Notes under the pieces: generated by a model
Told to the model about the DNA's origin: nothing
What the model saw: the letters and a program-made list of their open reading frames with translations, nothing else
The model's database searches: none
Part shown: positions 35,671 through 47,453 of the stretch, one piece after another
How positions within the stretch are numbered: the first letter of the stretch is position 1
How the letters are laid out: each line of letters opens with the position of its first letter
Program-made: the position numbers and the translations under genes
NCBI RefSeq assembly: GCF_001540865.1
Contig: NC_033630.1
Span: forward strand, 6,473,242-6,537,241
DNA from: Ananas comosus
Lineage: Eukaryota; Streptophyta; Magnoliopsida; Poales; Bromeliaceae
Direction of reading: 5' to 3'
DNA: 64,000 nt

Positions 35671-36068
35671 ATACCGAAACCAAAATTATAAATAAAATAA
35701 AATAACTCACAGAGCGCCATAGAGAAAAAATTCTTGATCAAATTGCGGAAGCGAGAAGTTCGGCTATGATCTGAAAGTTACGAATCGAACTTGGATAATT
35801 TGGTTTCTCCTCCTATCTCAAGCACTCTCCCATATGGTGTGGAACAAATGGTAATTCTTCATGCGTATGAGAAGGTGACATGATTAATACCCCTTTATAT
35901 AGAGTTGGGATCGACTTTTTATCAAAGTCTGATGCGGATTCTATTTAATTTAAATAAATAGGATGGGAATAAAATATATCATATCAAGTAGTTCTATATC
36001 TATTAGGATTGTCCTTTATCTATAATAAATTCAAATTTGAACATGATTAATTAGGCCACATTTATAGA

Positions 36069-36263
36069 TATTGAAGAAAATCCAATAATTTCTCAATTAC
36101 TATTATTACTCTTTTATTTTATTAATTCTTTTATTCTCATTTATTAGTATTTATTGTTCTTTATTTTAATTAATGAGATGGATTAATTAGATGGAAACGG
36201 TTTCCACTATTGGAATCTCTTGAGGATTCCAATGTTCAACCCTTTCTCTTTATAAATTAGATT
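36069..36263 (+). mobile_element. 5' end of a Ty1/copia LTR element
   Basis: Starts TATTGAAGAAAATCC after ATAGA (36064-36068). The sequence recurs at 38725-38915 as the start of the 3' LTR. The contig ends at N 36264, and the element resumes at 37546. Confidence 0.7.
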
Positions 36264-36264
36264 N

Positions 36265-37544
36265 TATATATTTTTATTTTTTAATTTTTAGCAAAATAAA
36301 AATATAAAGGCAAGCTCAATTATAAAAAAACTCATTTATATGTAAAGTTTCAACTATTAGATCAAAGTCTAATGGATAAGATTTTATAAATTTATTTTGT
36401 ATATGTTCAATTTAATCCTTTTAACTTATTGTTCGTTGGCCAGCTTGTGAGCCAGTTCGTGTTCAGCTCGTTTATTAACGAGCCGAACACGAACTGAATT
36501 TTTTGGCTCGATACTTTAACGAGCCAGCTCGTGTTCGGCTCATTTACACCCTTGCACGTGGGAACCAAATAAGACAAATTAAAAGAATAATTGAAACTGT
36601 GCTCCTAAATAGTTTTCAAATATCATAATTATTCTTAAAAATACAGAAATATCAATTATATACATTCCTCTCATGGGTCACCTGTTTTAATATTGTTTAT
36701 TGAGTTATTTAAATCATCCCCATGCAACTGCCATTGAGAAGTTATAAAGGACGTTGATGCAGTAATAAAATTATCATAGATTCCAGTTTAGTAAAAAATA
36801 TTACAATAGAAAGGGTTACAATGTTTTGTCAATCATATATCTACATAATCATATATAGAGAGAGAAAGAGAGAAAGAGAGAGTCCAGCTACTATGGCTAT
36901 ATATCAATAGCTCCAAATGCTTGATACTATCAAATTTTTCGCCGTTAAATTTACTCCTTGACCATTTCCATCCGTTAGATTATACTATTCAATCAACTAC
37001 TCATTCAAGTACCCTATGGTACCATTACCATTTGCAGAGTAGTGGATTTAAATTCCTCTCTTTCTCTAACGGGTAATCTTTTATTTTGTTTACTAAATAT
37101 TAATTAATATTATTCTAATTTTTTTCTACAATTTAAGATTATCTCAAAATTAATCTATTAATGTAGTATCCCTGGTGTTCTGCAGCCCGTGTGTTTCAGT
37201 ATTTGAGGCTTGTCGACATATCTGAAAAGTGTCAGGACAAGTCGGGATCGTTTGACGCGAAATAGACGCAAAATGGAATCAGCGCAAGGCGAGATTGGGG
37301 TTCTAGTACTGAAATTTGCAAACTGCAGATTTCAATGTTGAGTACCGGTACCAGTGAGAGGAGTGCCGGTATCCTAGTCGGAGTTCAGAACTGGTGCTCT
37401 CGAGTTTGCGCAAGGTGATTCTGAGTATCGGTACCTACTTGTTGAGCACCGGTATTGAGCTCGGGTACCGGTACTGTATCGGGCTGGTATCAATACCCTG
37501 TGTGTGAGCTTGCGGGTTGAGAGGCCGAGTACCGGTAACCAAAT
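36265..37544. repeat. haplotype 1 contig, allelic to about 49993-51275
   Basis: Placed between two single Ns inside the copia element. It contains, in order, the right half of the hAT-like MITE (AGCTCGTGTTCGGCTC... to TTTACACCCTTGCACGTGG, about 36430-36558), a microsatellite-linked MITE (about 36860-37075) and the first 383 bp of a family 2 LTR from TGTAGTATCCCTGG (37162). Confidence 0.8.
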
Positions 37545-37545
37545 N

Positions 37546-39269
37546 AAGAAAAATAAAAGAAAAAAAAAGGATTTGATTTCTTTAAGCTTTATTGTTTAAC
37601 ATTATTGTTTCTATATTCGTTTTGTAGGGACTTTCAAACCCCTGAAGTAGGGACTTTCAAACTTGCAACAGCACTTCTATTTCTTACTTTATTATCACTT
37701 CTAACAATTATATATTGTATACATTGTTGGCAATATAGTTGTTTGATTGCATCTATAATTTACTCAAAGTTTTCTAATTAAATCAAATTTTTAAAATTGT
37801 TTGGATCATCTATTTGCTGTTGAACCAAACTCTATTAAACATGATTAAATTTTATGATTTTAAATTTTAGTATATCTCAGAACTTGTGGGGGGAGCTCTT
37901 TTATCAGTTTGATAACTTTTTAGATTATAATTGCCCTCATGATTTCATTTTGTTATCCCAATGTTTAGCTTATAAATAAAATTGATAAATTTTAAAACTA
38001 ACTGTCAGACATATTATGTTGAGACAGAAATTTTATTAAATAGTTAACTTTGTATGATATTATTTATTCCGGTTTTGTCAGATCTGATTAGAAATTTTGC
38101 AGATTATTTGATTAAAGGCCTGAAGAGGACTTTGGTCCTGCTGTCATCGAGGGGGATGGGATATTGCCCATAAAGGGCCTTCCTGCAGTGAGAACCCAAC
38201 ATTTGTGATAGGAGATCCCTTGAAGAAGGTTCAATGTGGTAAAAACAAGCTGCTAGGTTGCACTTTCTACAGTTTATATAGAGGAGTTTTCGCTCCAATT
38301 CCATCCCTATGGTGAGTAGTGCTCTGTGTAGTGGATTAGGTTGAGCTGATAGCTCTTAATGGGATCCAAGGCAATAATTTTCGTGAGATATGACTCTACA
38401 CACATCCCTGGAGGAAACCACCTATATAAGAGTATCCGTATGTGGCCGCGGCTATGAGATGTGGGCTATCCATAGAAGCTCTTATGAAAAAGCAAGGTAC
38501 TGTGTATGGCCATTAACGCACAGACCCGCGACGAAGAATTCTGTACTGTGTGTGTGGCTGTTGAAGTCAGGGCTAAAGGAGCGTAGTTCAAGACCTGATT
38601 CACTCCGATTCCTTCTGATGGAAACTATTTACACTAAGTGAGGTTAAGTCTCTTAAAACACCTTACCTATTGTATAGTATAAACACCCGGTGATTTATTC
38701 ATCTTTTTGAGTTTAATTCTTATTTCGAAATCCAATAATTTCTCAATTACTATTATTACTCTTTTATTTTATTAATTCTTTTATTCTCATTTATTAGTAT
38801 TTATTGTTATTTATTTTAATTAATGAGATGGATTAATTAGGTGGAAATGGTTTCCACTATTGGAATCCGTTGAGGATTCCAATGTTCAACCCTTTCTCTT
38901 TATAAATTAGATTATTTCTCTACATACTGTTCATAATATATGAATATTGTAGAGAGAAGTAAAAATGATGAAATTTTATTTTGTTTAATAATTTTTATCA
39001 TCGGGTGTTGAAAGAGTCTTCATCAACCTCTTCCGCGTTCGTACTCGTAGGAGGCGGAATTCCGGTCGTACCTTGGGGCGGTGTTTCCGGTTAATCTCGC
39101 ACATAAGGACGGGAATACGCATTAGGGCAGTGCCTCGCACGCTTTCGGATAACATCAAATCTTTACTTGGATATTTGCGTTTATCTGTAAGTTGATTTAT
39201 TTATTGTTATCACAAAATTAATTAAATCTTTAATCATAATCAGATTTCTATGCGGAATTTGTTCTAACA
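37546..39269 (+). mobile_element. Ty1/copia element, 3' part with LTR
   Basis: Frame around 38115-38160 reads KGLKRTLVLLSSRGMGYCP then stop. The SRGMG end is typical of the copia polyprotein C-terminus, followed by a long 3' leader. The 3' LTR starts near 38719 (TATTTCGAAATCC) and ends TTCTAACA at 39269, followed by ATAGA (39270-39274), the same target word as at 36064. Haplotype 1 has a single ATAGA (32477-32481). The LTR is about 550 bp. The rest of gag-pol lies in the gap or is deleted. Confidence 0.7.
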
Positions 39270-39287
39270 ATAGAAACCCTAACACAT

Positions 39288-40563
39288 ACCTCATGGAGAG
39301 TCAAGGGAGATAAGCATCTCTCCAATCGGTAGGCACTTGATGTCGAGAAAGATCGTCATCACCAATTGCGGTTGGGAGTTGAGAGGATCAATATCTCCGT
39401 TTACAACATTGGGGGGGGATCGACATCTCCCAAATTAGACACTTTTGGAAAGTCGCACATTATTAACCATTTCAACCTAAGTTTATGATTTTTAAAGTTA
39501 TTCACATTATTCATTTGCGATTCTCTTGTGCTCTAGCTAGAGTTTAACCTAGAAAAAAATGCCATTATAACCACTGTCTGTAAGACAGGTTTCTATGCCC
39601 ACCTGATTTGCATGTAATTGCATCCGATCCGAGATCCGAACACCTGCTTAGTCCACCCGGTTCACAAATTGGGCGTTGGAAAGGGAAATTCGGTGTTCGA
39701 TTCTTTAGTTACTTACGCAACTTGCGCTTTCAGGTTGAGCATCTGAAAGGCATTCTAACGACCCCGAAGGACCACTCAAAAGGTGTTCCGAATCCCCGTA
39801 GGGCATTTCGGATGTCTGAATGCATTATATATCCATAGTGATCCAACTCCCGGGTTGGGAATCTGGAGGGTTTCTCAGCGCCCTTGAGTGAGATCCAAAA
39901 TGACCCAAGCATCCACAAGACAATCTGCGCCCTAAAGTGGGCCTCCCACCAACATTGCTCTCTTGAAGAGCTTCCGGTTGATTTGGCCGCTCTACCTGGC
40001 CATCCAAATCATTTCTGGTTCCCAAATTTTCGTTCCAGGTGTCCGAAATGTTTCGAACTCAGTTTTCCTCTTTTTGAAACTCTATTTCCATCCAAATTTA
40101 TTTCAATTCGATTCATACTCAGTCTAAATTTCTCTAAATTCACTTTAGTCATATCTAGCATGACTTATCAATTTAATCAAATTTGATACATTACAATATA
40201 AGTATCGCAAAAAATCTATCATTTGCTCTTATATTATTTCATATGGAATTGTTTTTGAAAAAATAAATATATAGCCTCTGTTCCAACAAAGTCAAAGTTT
40301 TACTAAAATAAATTTAGATATCGTTAATTCGGTGCATGAAAATCTTAATAAAAATCTAGCCGAGTGTCAACTTGTACGGGAGACATCTACGACTGAAAAA
40401 ACAAAATTTAGTTTTTAGTTAAGAAGCTACCAAATTGATAATTTATTAGATAACCTATTTTGTCTATTTTACTCGATACAGTACATCTATCATCATTCAC
40501 CAACATTTTAGAATTTTTATATTATCACTACAACAATTTTTTCAAAATTTGAGATATTAATAT
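39288..40563. mobile_element. repeat-derived sequence, probably truncated LTRs
   Basis: 39290-39600 is a diverged relative of the unit at 22985-23420. 39600-40197 looks like the U3 of a minus-strand LTR starting TGTAATGTATCAAATTTG (40197 downward), with CCGAA-rich words but no second end. 40198-40563 is AT-rich flank. No gene is seen. Confidence 0.4.
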
Positions 40564-43335
40564 TGTAGTGTTTCTGAGCTTTTGTAAGGACTGAGATTTT
40601 TTTGACAGTGCTACTAAACTCTCTGTTGATAATGTTTATGTGTGTAATTTAATTACTTAAGCACTCGTCAAGTTTCGGGCGAAAATGAGCTAAAATGGAG
40701 AAGATACGCGACTTTTAGTTTTCACTTAAGTGAATAGTAACTCCGGTTTTCCGGATAAGCCACGGAGTAGAGTTGGCTTCTGGCGCGTATCGGACTCCGT
40801 TCATATCAGTCCAATAGCTCGTTTCGACCGGTTCAGCTGTTCTGGAACTTGTGGCGCTGATGGATTTTGAGTTTGACGCACGGATTTCGAGAAAATCCAA
40901 AAATACATGTTTTATATGTATTTGTGTGTGTGTTTCCTTCTATTGGAAGAAGGTTGGATTTTGTTGTGAATCCGTGGTCAATCGAGATGAATCGAAAGTG
41001 TAGCTTTGTTGTCTCCGAGGTGCTGATCGCACTGGTGCAATCCGTTCGCAAATCCGACGGACGGATCTGCGGAGATCGCGCGTTGATCAAGGAGAGGTCG
41101 GTGATGGCAAAACGGTAATTTCGCAAAAGTTGCGACATTTTATGTACCGTTTCGCGTGAAATCGCGCGTGGAGGGGTTTATGCACGTTTTACTCGTGCTG
41201 TGAGGGACTGAATTGCAAATTATCGAGTTTGGAGGGACTTTGACGCAATTTATTGCCTTGCATATATATTAATCTAGGGTTTTGCTTTAAGAAACCCTAA
41301 CCCTAACCCATCCCCCGGCCAACCTAGCCTCCTAACCGACTCAGCTCTCTTCAGCCCACCTCGTGTTCATGCCCTGGCCGCTGGCAGGCTGCCCCGACCA
41401 CCGAAAAACCCTCCCCAGCCTTTCCCCCTTTGCTCTCTCCCTCCATATTGCTTCACCCTCGGCTGTGGAACCCGGGGGAACTTCAAATCATCCTTGGAAC
41501 CCTTCTCCTGGCCGAGACACCCCCTCCAGCACCGTCACCGGCCGTTCCGGCCGCCTGCACACGCCACCGGCGCCGCCCGAGCAAGTCGCAGCTAGCCCAG
41601 GGTCAGCCCAGGCCGAGCCGACTTCAGCTCGAGGCCCGCGTGTTGGAACCACCCCAGCTTAGTCGCCCCGACTCCCTCTGGCTTCCGGCGACATCCCGCT
41701 CGCCGCCCCGCCGTCCCGGAGCAGCCCCGAAGCCGCCCTAGCTCCTGGGGGCCAGCTGCGGTCACCCAGACCGAGATCGGGTGGGTTTGTGATCCGCGCA
41801 CCGCCGACACTCCAGATCGGCCGCGCCGTCATCCCTCGATCTCCGGCGACCTCCGGCGTGCGTTCCCGGTCGTCCCCGTAGCCGCCGGCCGCCGGCCGAG
41901 CCTTTGCGGCCATCTCTCAACTCGTGCTGGCCGGGGCTGGGCCCACACCGTTTCTGAGTGTCGCCGCCACCCACCGCCGGGAGCCTCACCCTTCCCTCGA
42001 CCTCCGGCGACGGGTCGTTGCCGCCCCGACCTCCCCCGGTCGCCGCCTCGCCGCCGGCAAGCTCCAACCCGAGAGGAAGTCGGCGGGCCCGATCTCCGCC
42101 GCCGCGCCACAGGCTGATGCCGCCGGCGGCCAGCACCTCCCCCGGACCTCCCCGACCTGCTGCTCCCATCACCGGCCGGAGCGCCCGCCGCCCGATCGCC
42201 GGCGACGAGCCCTAGCTCCCACTGGTCTGGTAAGCATTGTTTATGTTGACAGCACTGTAGTTTAGAGTTCCTGTCACCTTTCTGGTGATTCGAGGATACT
42301 TTGACACTCCGGGAAGTGAGCACGATGATCTCAGATCCGTGCTGAACATCGTACTCACCTCCGACAGGGTCAACGATGCCCTAGTTAGCGAATTAGAGGC
42401 GATCTTAGCGCTGTGCGCGCAATTTCGCTGATTTCTGCGTCACTTGTGCGCATGCCACAGTGGCCGGCAGTGCTCCGAAAGGTGAGCACGGCCTCCGGCA
42501 TGCCGAGACCTGTCAGCGGGTGTCTCGGCTCGGTTGATTGACTGCTGGTTTGTGTCGACGGACCATAAAAGCGCTGAAATCACATAAAATAATGTGATTT
42601 CGAGCAGTCGGAAGGGCTTTTGTGCAAGTTTGTCTGTCATGGCTGCTGTTGGCAGCAGGTATAGGCTAGGGGTAACCTCTGGACTGATCGTCCAAGGCCC
42701 CAAGCCTTTGCAAGTGTCGGAAAGAGATTTTCGGCGCGTTTCTCGGCAAAATCCACCGACGGAACGCGGGATCGGTTCGGATTCCTTCCGACAGTGCTTC
42801 GTGATGAATTGTGTAGTCGCTGAGCCTTGTTGGCTGGTCACTCGCATCATTTTGAGGGTTCGAAAAATGACGGGTGAGCGACGGTAGGTTCCGGTGTCGA
42901 ATTAGACACTTTCAGGAACCCGGATCGAAACGATTATCCGACGATAGTTGTTTCGACGTGAAGAGTGGTGTTTGCTGCCATGATGCACGATTATTTATGT
43001 TTAGTGGCAGCAGGTGACTCGTAGCTCGAGTCGGTATGTTCCGGGACAGTTCGTGGCTCCCGGCGGAGTCCTCGTGCGATTATGGGACTTCCGGCGTATT
43101 ACGGCGATCGGTTTGGGAAACCGATCTCCATGGGTTTGCTTGTAGGTTGTGGATCTAGTGATTATTAGTTGTGGGTTAGACACTAACCCGGTGGACCTTC
43201 CTTAGGTCCAGTTGACGTCCTTTTGCAGTCAGGAGACAGGCGCAGCATTTGTACAGGTGGGTACTTCGATCCGACGTCGGTACAGTGGTGCACGCTCGGT
43301 GATGGTTTCCTACCTCTGTTCTCTCGTTATTATCT

Positions 43336-43408
<73 letters not shown>

Positions 43409-43412
43409 CTAA

Positions 43413-43510
43413 CTAATCAAAGAAGGTGAGTCCAAGAATAATAGCATTACTTCTTCCAAGACCGAGCTGACCGCTGGAGTTGTCTCCCCAAACAAAGAGC
43501 TTCCCATTAT
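43413..43510 (-). pseudogene. RCC1-repeat gene fragment
   Basis: On minus, an acceptor-like TTTTTTGATTTAG is followed by a frame reading NGKLFVWGDNSSGQLGLGRS, a clear RCC1 blade motif (the G-x-N-x-x-G-Q-L-G-x-G pattern) as in UVR8-like and other RCC1 proteins. Only one blade is present and it runs into a stop. Intron-like sequence flanks it. It sits in the segment 43407-44531 that replaces part of the family 5 LTR, so it is either gene DNA captured by an element or a misplaced contig from a real RCC1 gene. Confidence 0.7.
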
Positions 43511-43606
43511 CTAAATCAAAAAAGCAAAGGCAATAGTTTGGAAAAGAATGTAAATTTTCTTCTAAACAAAGGACCATCAATACAAGAAAACTGTCCAAAA
43601 GTTAAA

Positions 43607-44531
43607 TTATTACCTAGTATAAATAAAATGACCTAGAATAATGCAGTAGTAAAACGATAAATCTATCAAAGGGCAAAACTATTAAGTATTAAGGACAAAC
43701 TATATAAACTTACCTAAACTATAGCACATTCTAAAATAGGTACATGAACTTTGAAAGCTCTGATTTCACTACCTAACATAAAGTGCTTTCAAAATAGATA
43801 CCTAAAGTTTAAAATTTTGATTTCACTACTAACCTTGGGGTGTTTGGTTCAAAATAAGAAATGGAATCGGAATTGGAATTGGAACGGACTGGAATTGGAA
43901 ACGAAATGGTAAATTCTCTCAATTTGTTTAGTTTAGAATAAGTGAATAACAATCGGAATCGGAATAGTTGATTCCTGTTTACACAGTCTAGTTGTGATAG
44001 AAAAAATTGTGGTTATCAAACAAATAATTAAAATAAAAATTAAAATTAAAATACGAAGATAATTTAAATTGAATTTGCAACTCAAAACATAGAATTAAAT
44101 TTATAATTTAAATGCAAACAAAAAATTAAATATTAAAAATTTACATCAAAATTTTCAAATGATAAGCCAAAATTTTGAATGTAAATTTTTAACAATTAAA
44201 ATTTAAAGTTGAGTGCACAACTCAAAGTATAAAATTAATTTTTGATTTGATTCAAATTCAAACTTAAAATTACAATTTAAATTCCAAATTAAATCCATAT
44301 ATTTAATTTAAAATTTAAATGAAAATTTTAAAATTTAAAATTTGAACATAAAATTTAAGTTTAAATTCATAGATCAAATTCAAAATGCTAAATTAAATTT
44401 AATTTAATTTGAGTTTTAAATCAATATTAAAAATTAAAATTTAATTTCTAAAAATTTAAACTTATATTTTACTTAAAACTTGAAGTTAAAAAATTAAATT
44501 TAGTTTCAAAATATAGTTGACATATTTTTGG
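43607..44531. repeat. MITE-like end followed by AT-rich tract
   Basis: GGGGTGTTTGGTTCAAAATAAG (about 43836) is a Tourist-like end, followed by GGAATTGGAATTGG words and then about 500 bp of A/T low complexity. No gene. Confidence 0.45.
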
Positions 44532-47012
44532 NTCTACCCCTCGTGGTAGCTTTTATAAAAGATAAAAGTTTTCGCGTATGGAACAGTTTTCAAAAGATTT
44601 TTCGTAGACTTTTGTTTAAACATCGAATGTAAAACTACGGTGTGAATGGTGAATGTATGAATGTATAGCTATCTGTATATTCATTTAGTTGTGGTTGTAT
44701 ACTGTTTGTACTTTTGTACTTGTGCGACGCCGTGCAAATACAGGGGAGACTCTGTCCGTGTGAACAGTGGATTCCCTGTATTTGTGGCGGATCTGCCATA
44801 CTCTGGAGTCAGGTTTTCAAAAAAAAAAATTTAACGCTTTTCCGCTGTGTTTCAAACAAAAAGGGGACCCCGGGGCGTGACAGCTTTGGATAGGATTGTC
44901 TTCAGTATTATAGACTGGTCGACATCTCTGGAGAGTGTCGGACTGAGTCGGAGTCGTTTTTATACGAATTGGATGTAGAAATAGACTTGGCGCACTCAAT
45001 TAAGCAAGACTGAAGTTTTGCCAGATTCAGGCGCCCAGAACACGATTTATGTCGCCCAGAACTGAGTGCTGAATTTAACTGAAATTGGAAGCCAATTCGG
45101 ATCCTATGTTCTGGGCGCCCAGAAGTGGGTCCGAAAATTTTACATCGTGAATATCATTTGTGTTGACACGTGGCGGGTGGTAGGTGAGGTCCGCTGGAGC
45201 CGTTTACGAGCGCAGCACACCGTGAGCGGAGAGTCCGAGGAGGAAGATTTGTGCAGCCTGGAGGTTTTGGGTGCCCAGAATTGGGTTTCGGGCGTCCAGA
45301 AATGCCCGTTTCTGCAGGGATACCAGGTTAGCAGCTATTGAATCTGGGGCTTATTTTATCCTTCCAGCACCCTATAAATAGGGGGAGCTTGACCCCAGTG
45401 AAGCCTTTTCGTACATTCTTCACAGTGAACCCTTAAATTGCATTTCCAACCCTCAAATCTACTCAAATTGCTTCAAGATCCACAACTCCAAGCTTGATAG
45501 GTGCTGATTCTGCAGTTCTTCAGCGACGACCTTCAGTGTTTTTGGCTTGTACGCCACGTAGGAAAGTCAGATCGCGGTGAAACTTGGTTTGCTGGATTCT
45601 AGACTTCCAAAGAAATCCACGAAGTCCTGAATTGCAGAATTTGATGAAGGTTAGCTCAGTCGAACCCATATTTTCCTCTGTTGTTGTTGCTTTTGACAGA
45701 ATTGCAAGTTTTTGAGCTTTTCTTGGGGTGAACTTTGGAAGCAGGGGCTTTGTGGAGTTGAGACACATTCCCTATCAACCAGTACTGGATTTGCGGCCCT
45801 CTTCACCTGTTTTGGATATCTTTTGGTAGGTCTTGACATTGGAGTTGGCTTAATTTAGCTTAAATGCAGAAATTGTGAGTTTTGATGCTATTGTTGAATG
45901 TATTGATGCAATTAGTTGAAGGAGCTCGGTTTATGGATCTAGGAGGATAGTCCATCACAGCACCCTGTAATTGGAGTTTCATCTCAACTGAATTGGCATC
46001 TAGAAGGTAAAGTTAGCATCGCAATTGGGCTAAATTAAACCTTAATGCTGAAATTGTGCGATTTATCAAATTTTCTTGTGTAGAGCTTGGAGATAGCTCG
46101 ACTGCTGATTCCTGAGGAGTTCGATTGATCCAGCAGTATTAGCTTTGATTCGAAACCCTCTTTGCTGCCGAGGATTCGCACTTGAGGTGAGTGTATCATC
46201 GATTTTTACTCCTAAGTACATGTTAGTCGACTTGTATGAATTGCGGCTATTGTTATCTTGTTGTAGCTCAAATTCATCGATGAGTATGATATGTAAATCT
46301 GAATTTGGAGCATACTTAGTAATTAGATAAATTATACATGTCGGACTTGGAACTTGACTTAGGAGAAAACCAGCGTTTTGACCCGTCATATGATTCTACT
46401 ACCTGATTTAGCTCTAGGAGTCATGGTTTGATTGTATCACCGCTGTTTCAGTGCGGTGGATACCTGGGATAGTTTAGAATGCATCTACGCTCGTGCTGGG
46501 ATGCCGAGCTTATTTTATAGCAGAGTCTAGGCTGTTTCGGGTTGTTGGGTGCCGTCGGGGTGGACGGTGGACCGAGATTCCTATTTTTGGTCTCAGATTG
46601 TGCCGAGGGCACGTGGGTTTGATTTTTAGACCTGTTTTGACCCTAGCTACTTGTCTTTGGCTTGTTAGAGCCTGATTGAGCTCGACAGAGATACGCTTGC
46701 ATAGTTGGTTGGGTAGCGCCCATGAGTGCCACTCCGGAGTCGGGCTTAATGCTTTTGCGTTGGTGTCGTTCGTGCAGGTTGGACTTGCTCTCCACGGACT
46801 GGTTAGTATGGAGGTAGCTGTATAGTCGTGGCCAGGCCGGACGGTTGTGTTCACAGTCCCAGGGACGGGTATGATTACAGTCCTTACTTGAGATTGGGTC
46901 TGAGTTAACACTGTTCTACAGATAGTTAGATTCAGTGCATGATAGTATAGTGGCATATAGCTGTAGATTTATTACAGCTTTCTTTACTATTCCTCCTTAT
47001 CCCTGTAGACTT

Positions 47013-47074
47013 AGTGGGTGGACCAATGAGTTTGAGGACGGTACCCACTGAAAACTACTTGTTTTTACAGTAGT
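47013..47074 (+). other. conserved double hairpin in family 4 LTR
   Basis: AGTGGGTGGACC pairs with GGTACCCACT (47013-47049), and ACTACTTG...CAGTAGT forms the second stem (47054-47074). Acceptor-like TTTTTGTAG follows about 30 nt later. Confidence 0.65.
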
Positions 47075-47107
47075 TCTCATGCCCAGTTATTACCACTGTT
47101 TTTGTAG

Positions 47108-47169
47108 AGCCGTCGTCTTCGGCTGCTGCTGTTGCTGATCTTGATCGTGGCAAGGGCGCCGCGAGTTAG
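47108..47169 (+). CDS. candidate LTR-encoded terminal micro-exon (DRGKG tail)
   Basis: After acceptor-like TTTTTGTAG, 62 nt read (x)AG followed by PSSSAAAVADLDRGKGAAS and TAG. The same phase and the same DRGKG core occur in families 1 and 6. Compared with family 1, the D-R-G-K-G codons differ only at third positions. No upstream ATG or exon linkage can be proven from sequence, so this is a candidate exon only. Function unknown. Confidence 0.4.
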
Positions 47170-47453
47170 AACCCTCCCAGTCGAGTCGCAGGTAGTTGTA
47201 GTTTTTGGGTCTTTACATACAGTTGTTGTTATATCGCCAGCGCGAGTTTTTATATACCCTAATGACATGCATGTATTGAACCGCAATTTATATTTATGGT
47301 TTATTTTCCTATCTGCTCTATACTACTGTTTGTAGTATTGTATGATTACAGGTACTTCAACTTCTTCGCTTCGTATACAGGAAAAATACCTATGTATACG
47401 GCGGGTCTGTTAGCGAGCCCGGGGAAACGAGTAATCCGGGGCGTGACAAATAT

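Larger units (their letters stand above)
40583..44882 (+). mobile_element. solo LTR, family 5 copy 2, nested
   Basis: Starts TGTAAGGACTGAG and ends CCCCGGGGCGTGACA, with target duplication GCTTT (40578-40582 and 44883-44887) inside the family 4 LTR. A GC-rich leader (41330-42229) ends in a strong donor, CTG|GTAAGC (42230). Relative to copy 1, the 1.5 kb equivalent to 11165-12667 is replaced by a TA run and unrelated sequence (43340-44531) ending at N 44532. That replacement may be an insertion or a misjoin. The proline/arginine-rich frames in 41363-42323 follow base composition and are not called as genes. Confidence 0.85.
40564..47448 (+). mobile_element. solo LTR, family 4 copy 3, split by a family 5 LTR
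   Basis: Starts TGTAGTGTTTCTGAGC and ends CGGGGCGTGACA, flanked by AATAT on both sides (40559-40563 and 47449-47453). Interrupted after 18-19 bp by the family 5 LTR. TATA is at 45373-45380. The array of GGGCGCCCAGAA words lies at 45028-45305. A donor-like GAAG|GTTAG is at 45650, the double hairpin at 47013-47074 and the DRGKG tail at 47108-47169. No internal gag-pol is present. Confidence 0.9.

Noticed and set aside
41363..42323. Proline- and arginine-rich frames
   Set aside because: Same family 5 leader. Composition-driven, overlapping on both strands, no domain.
43340..43406. Long isoleucine/tyrosine repeat frames
   Set aside because: Translation of a TA microsatellite.
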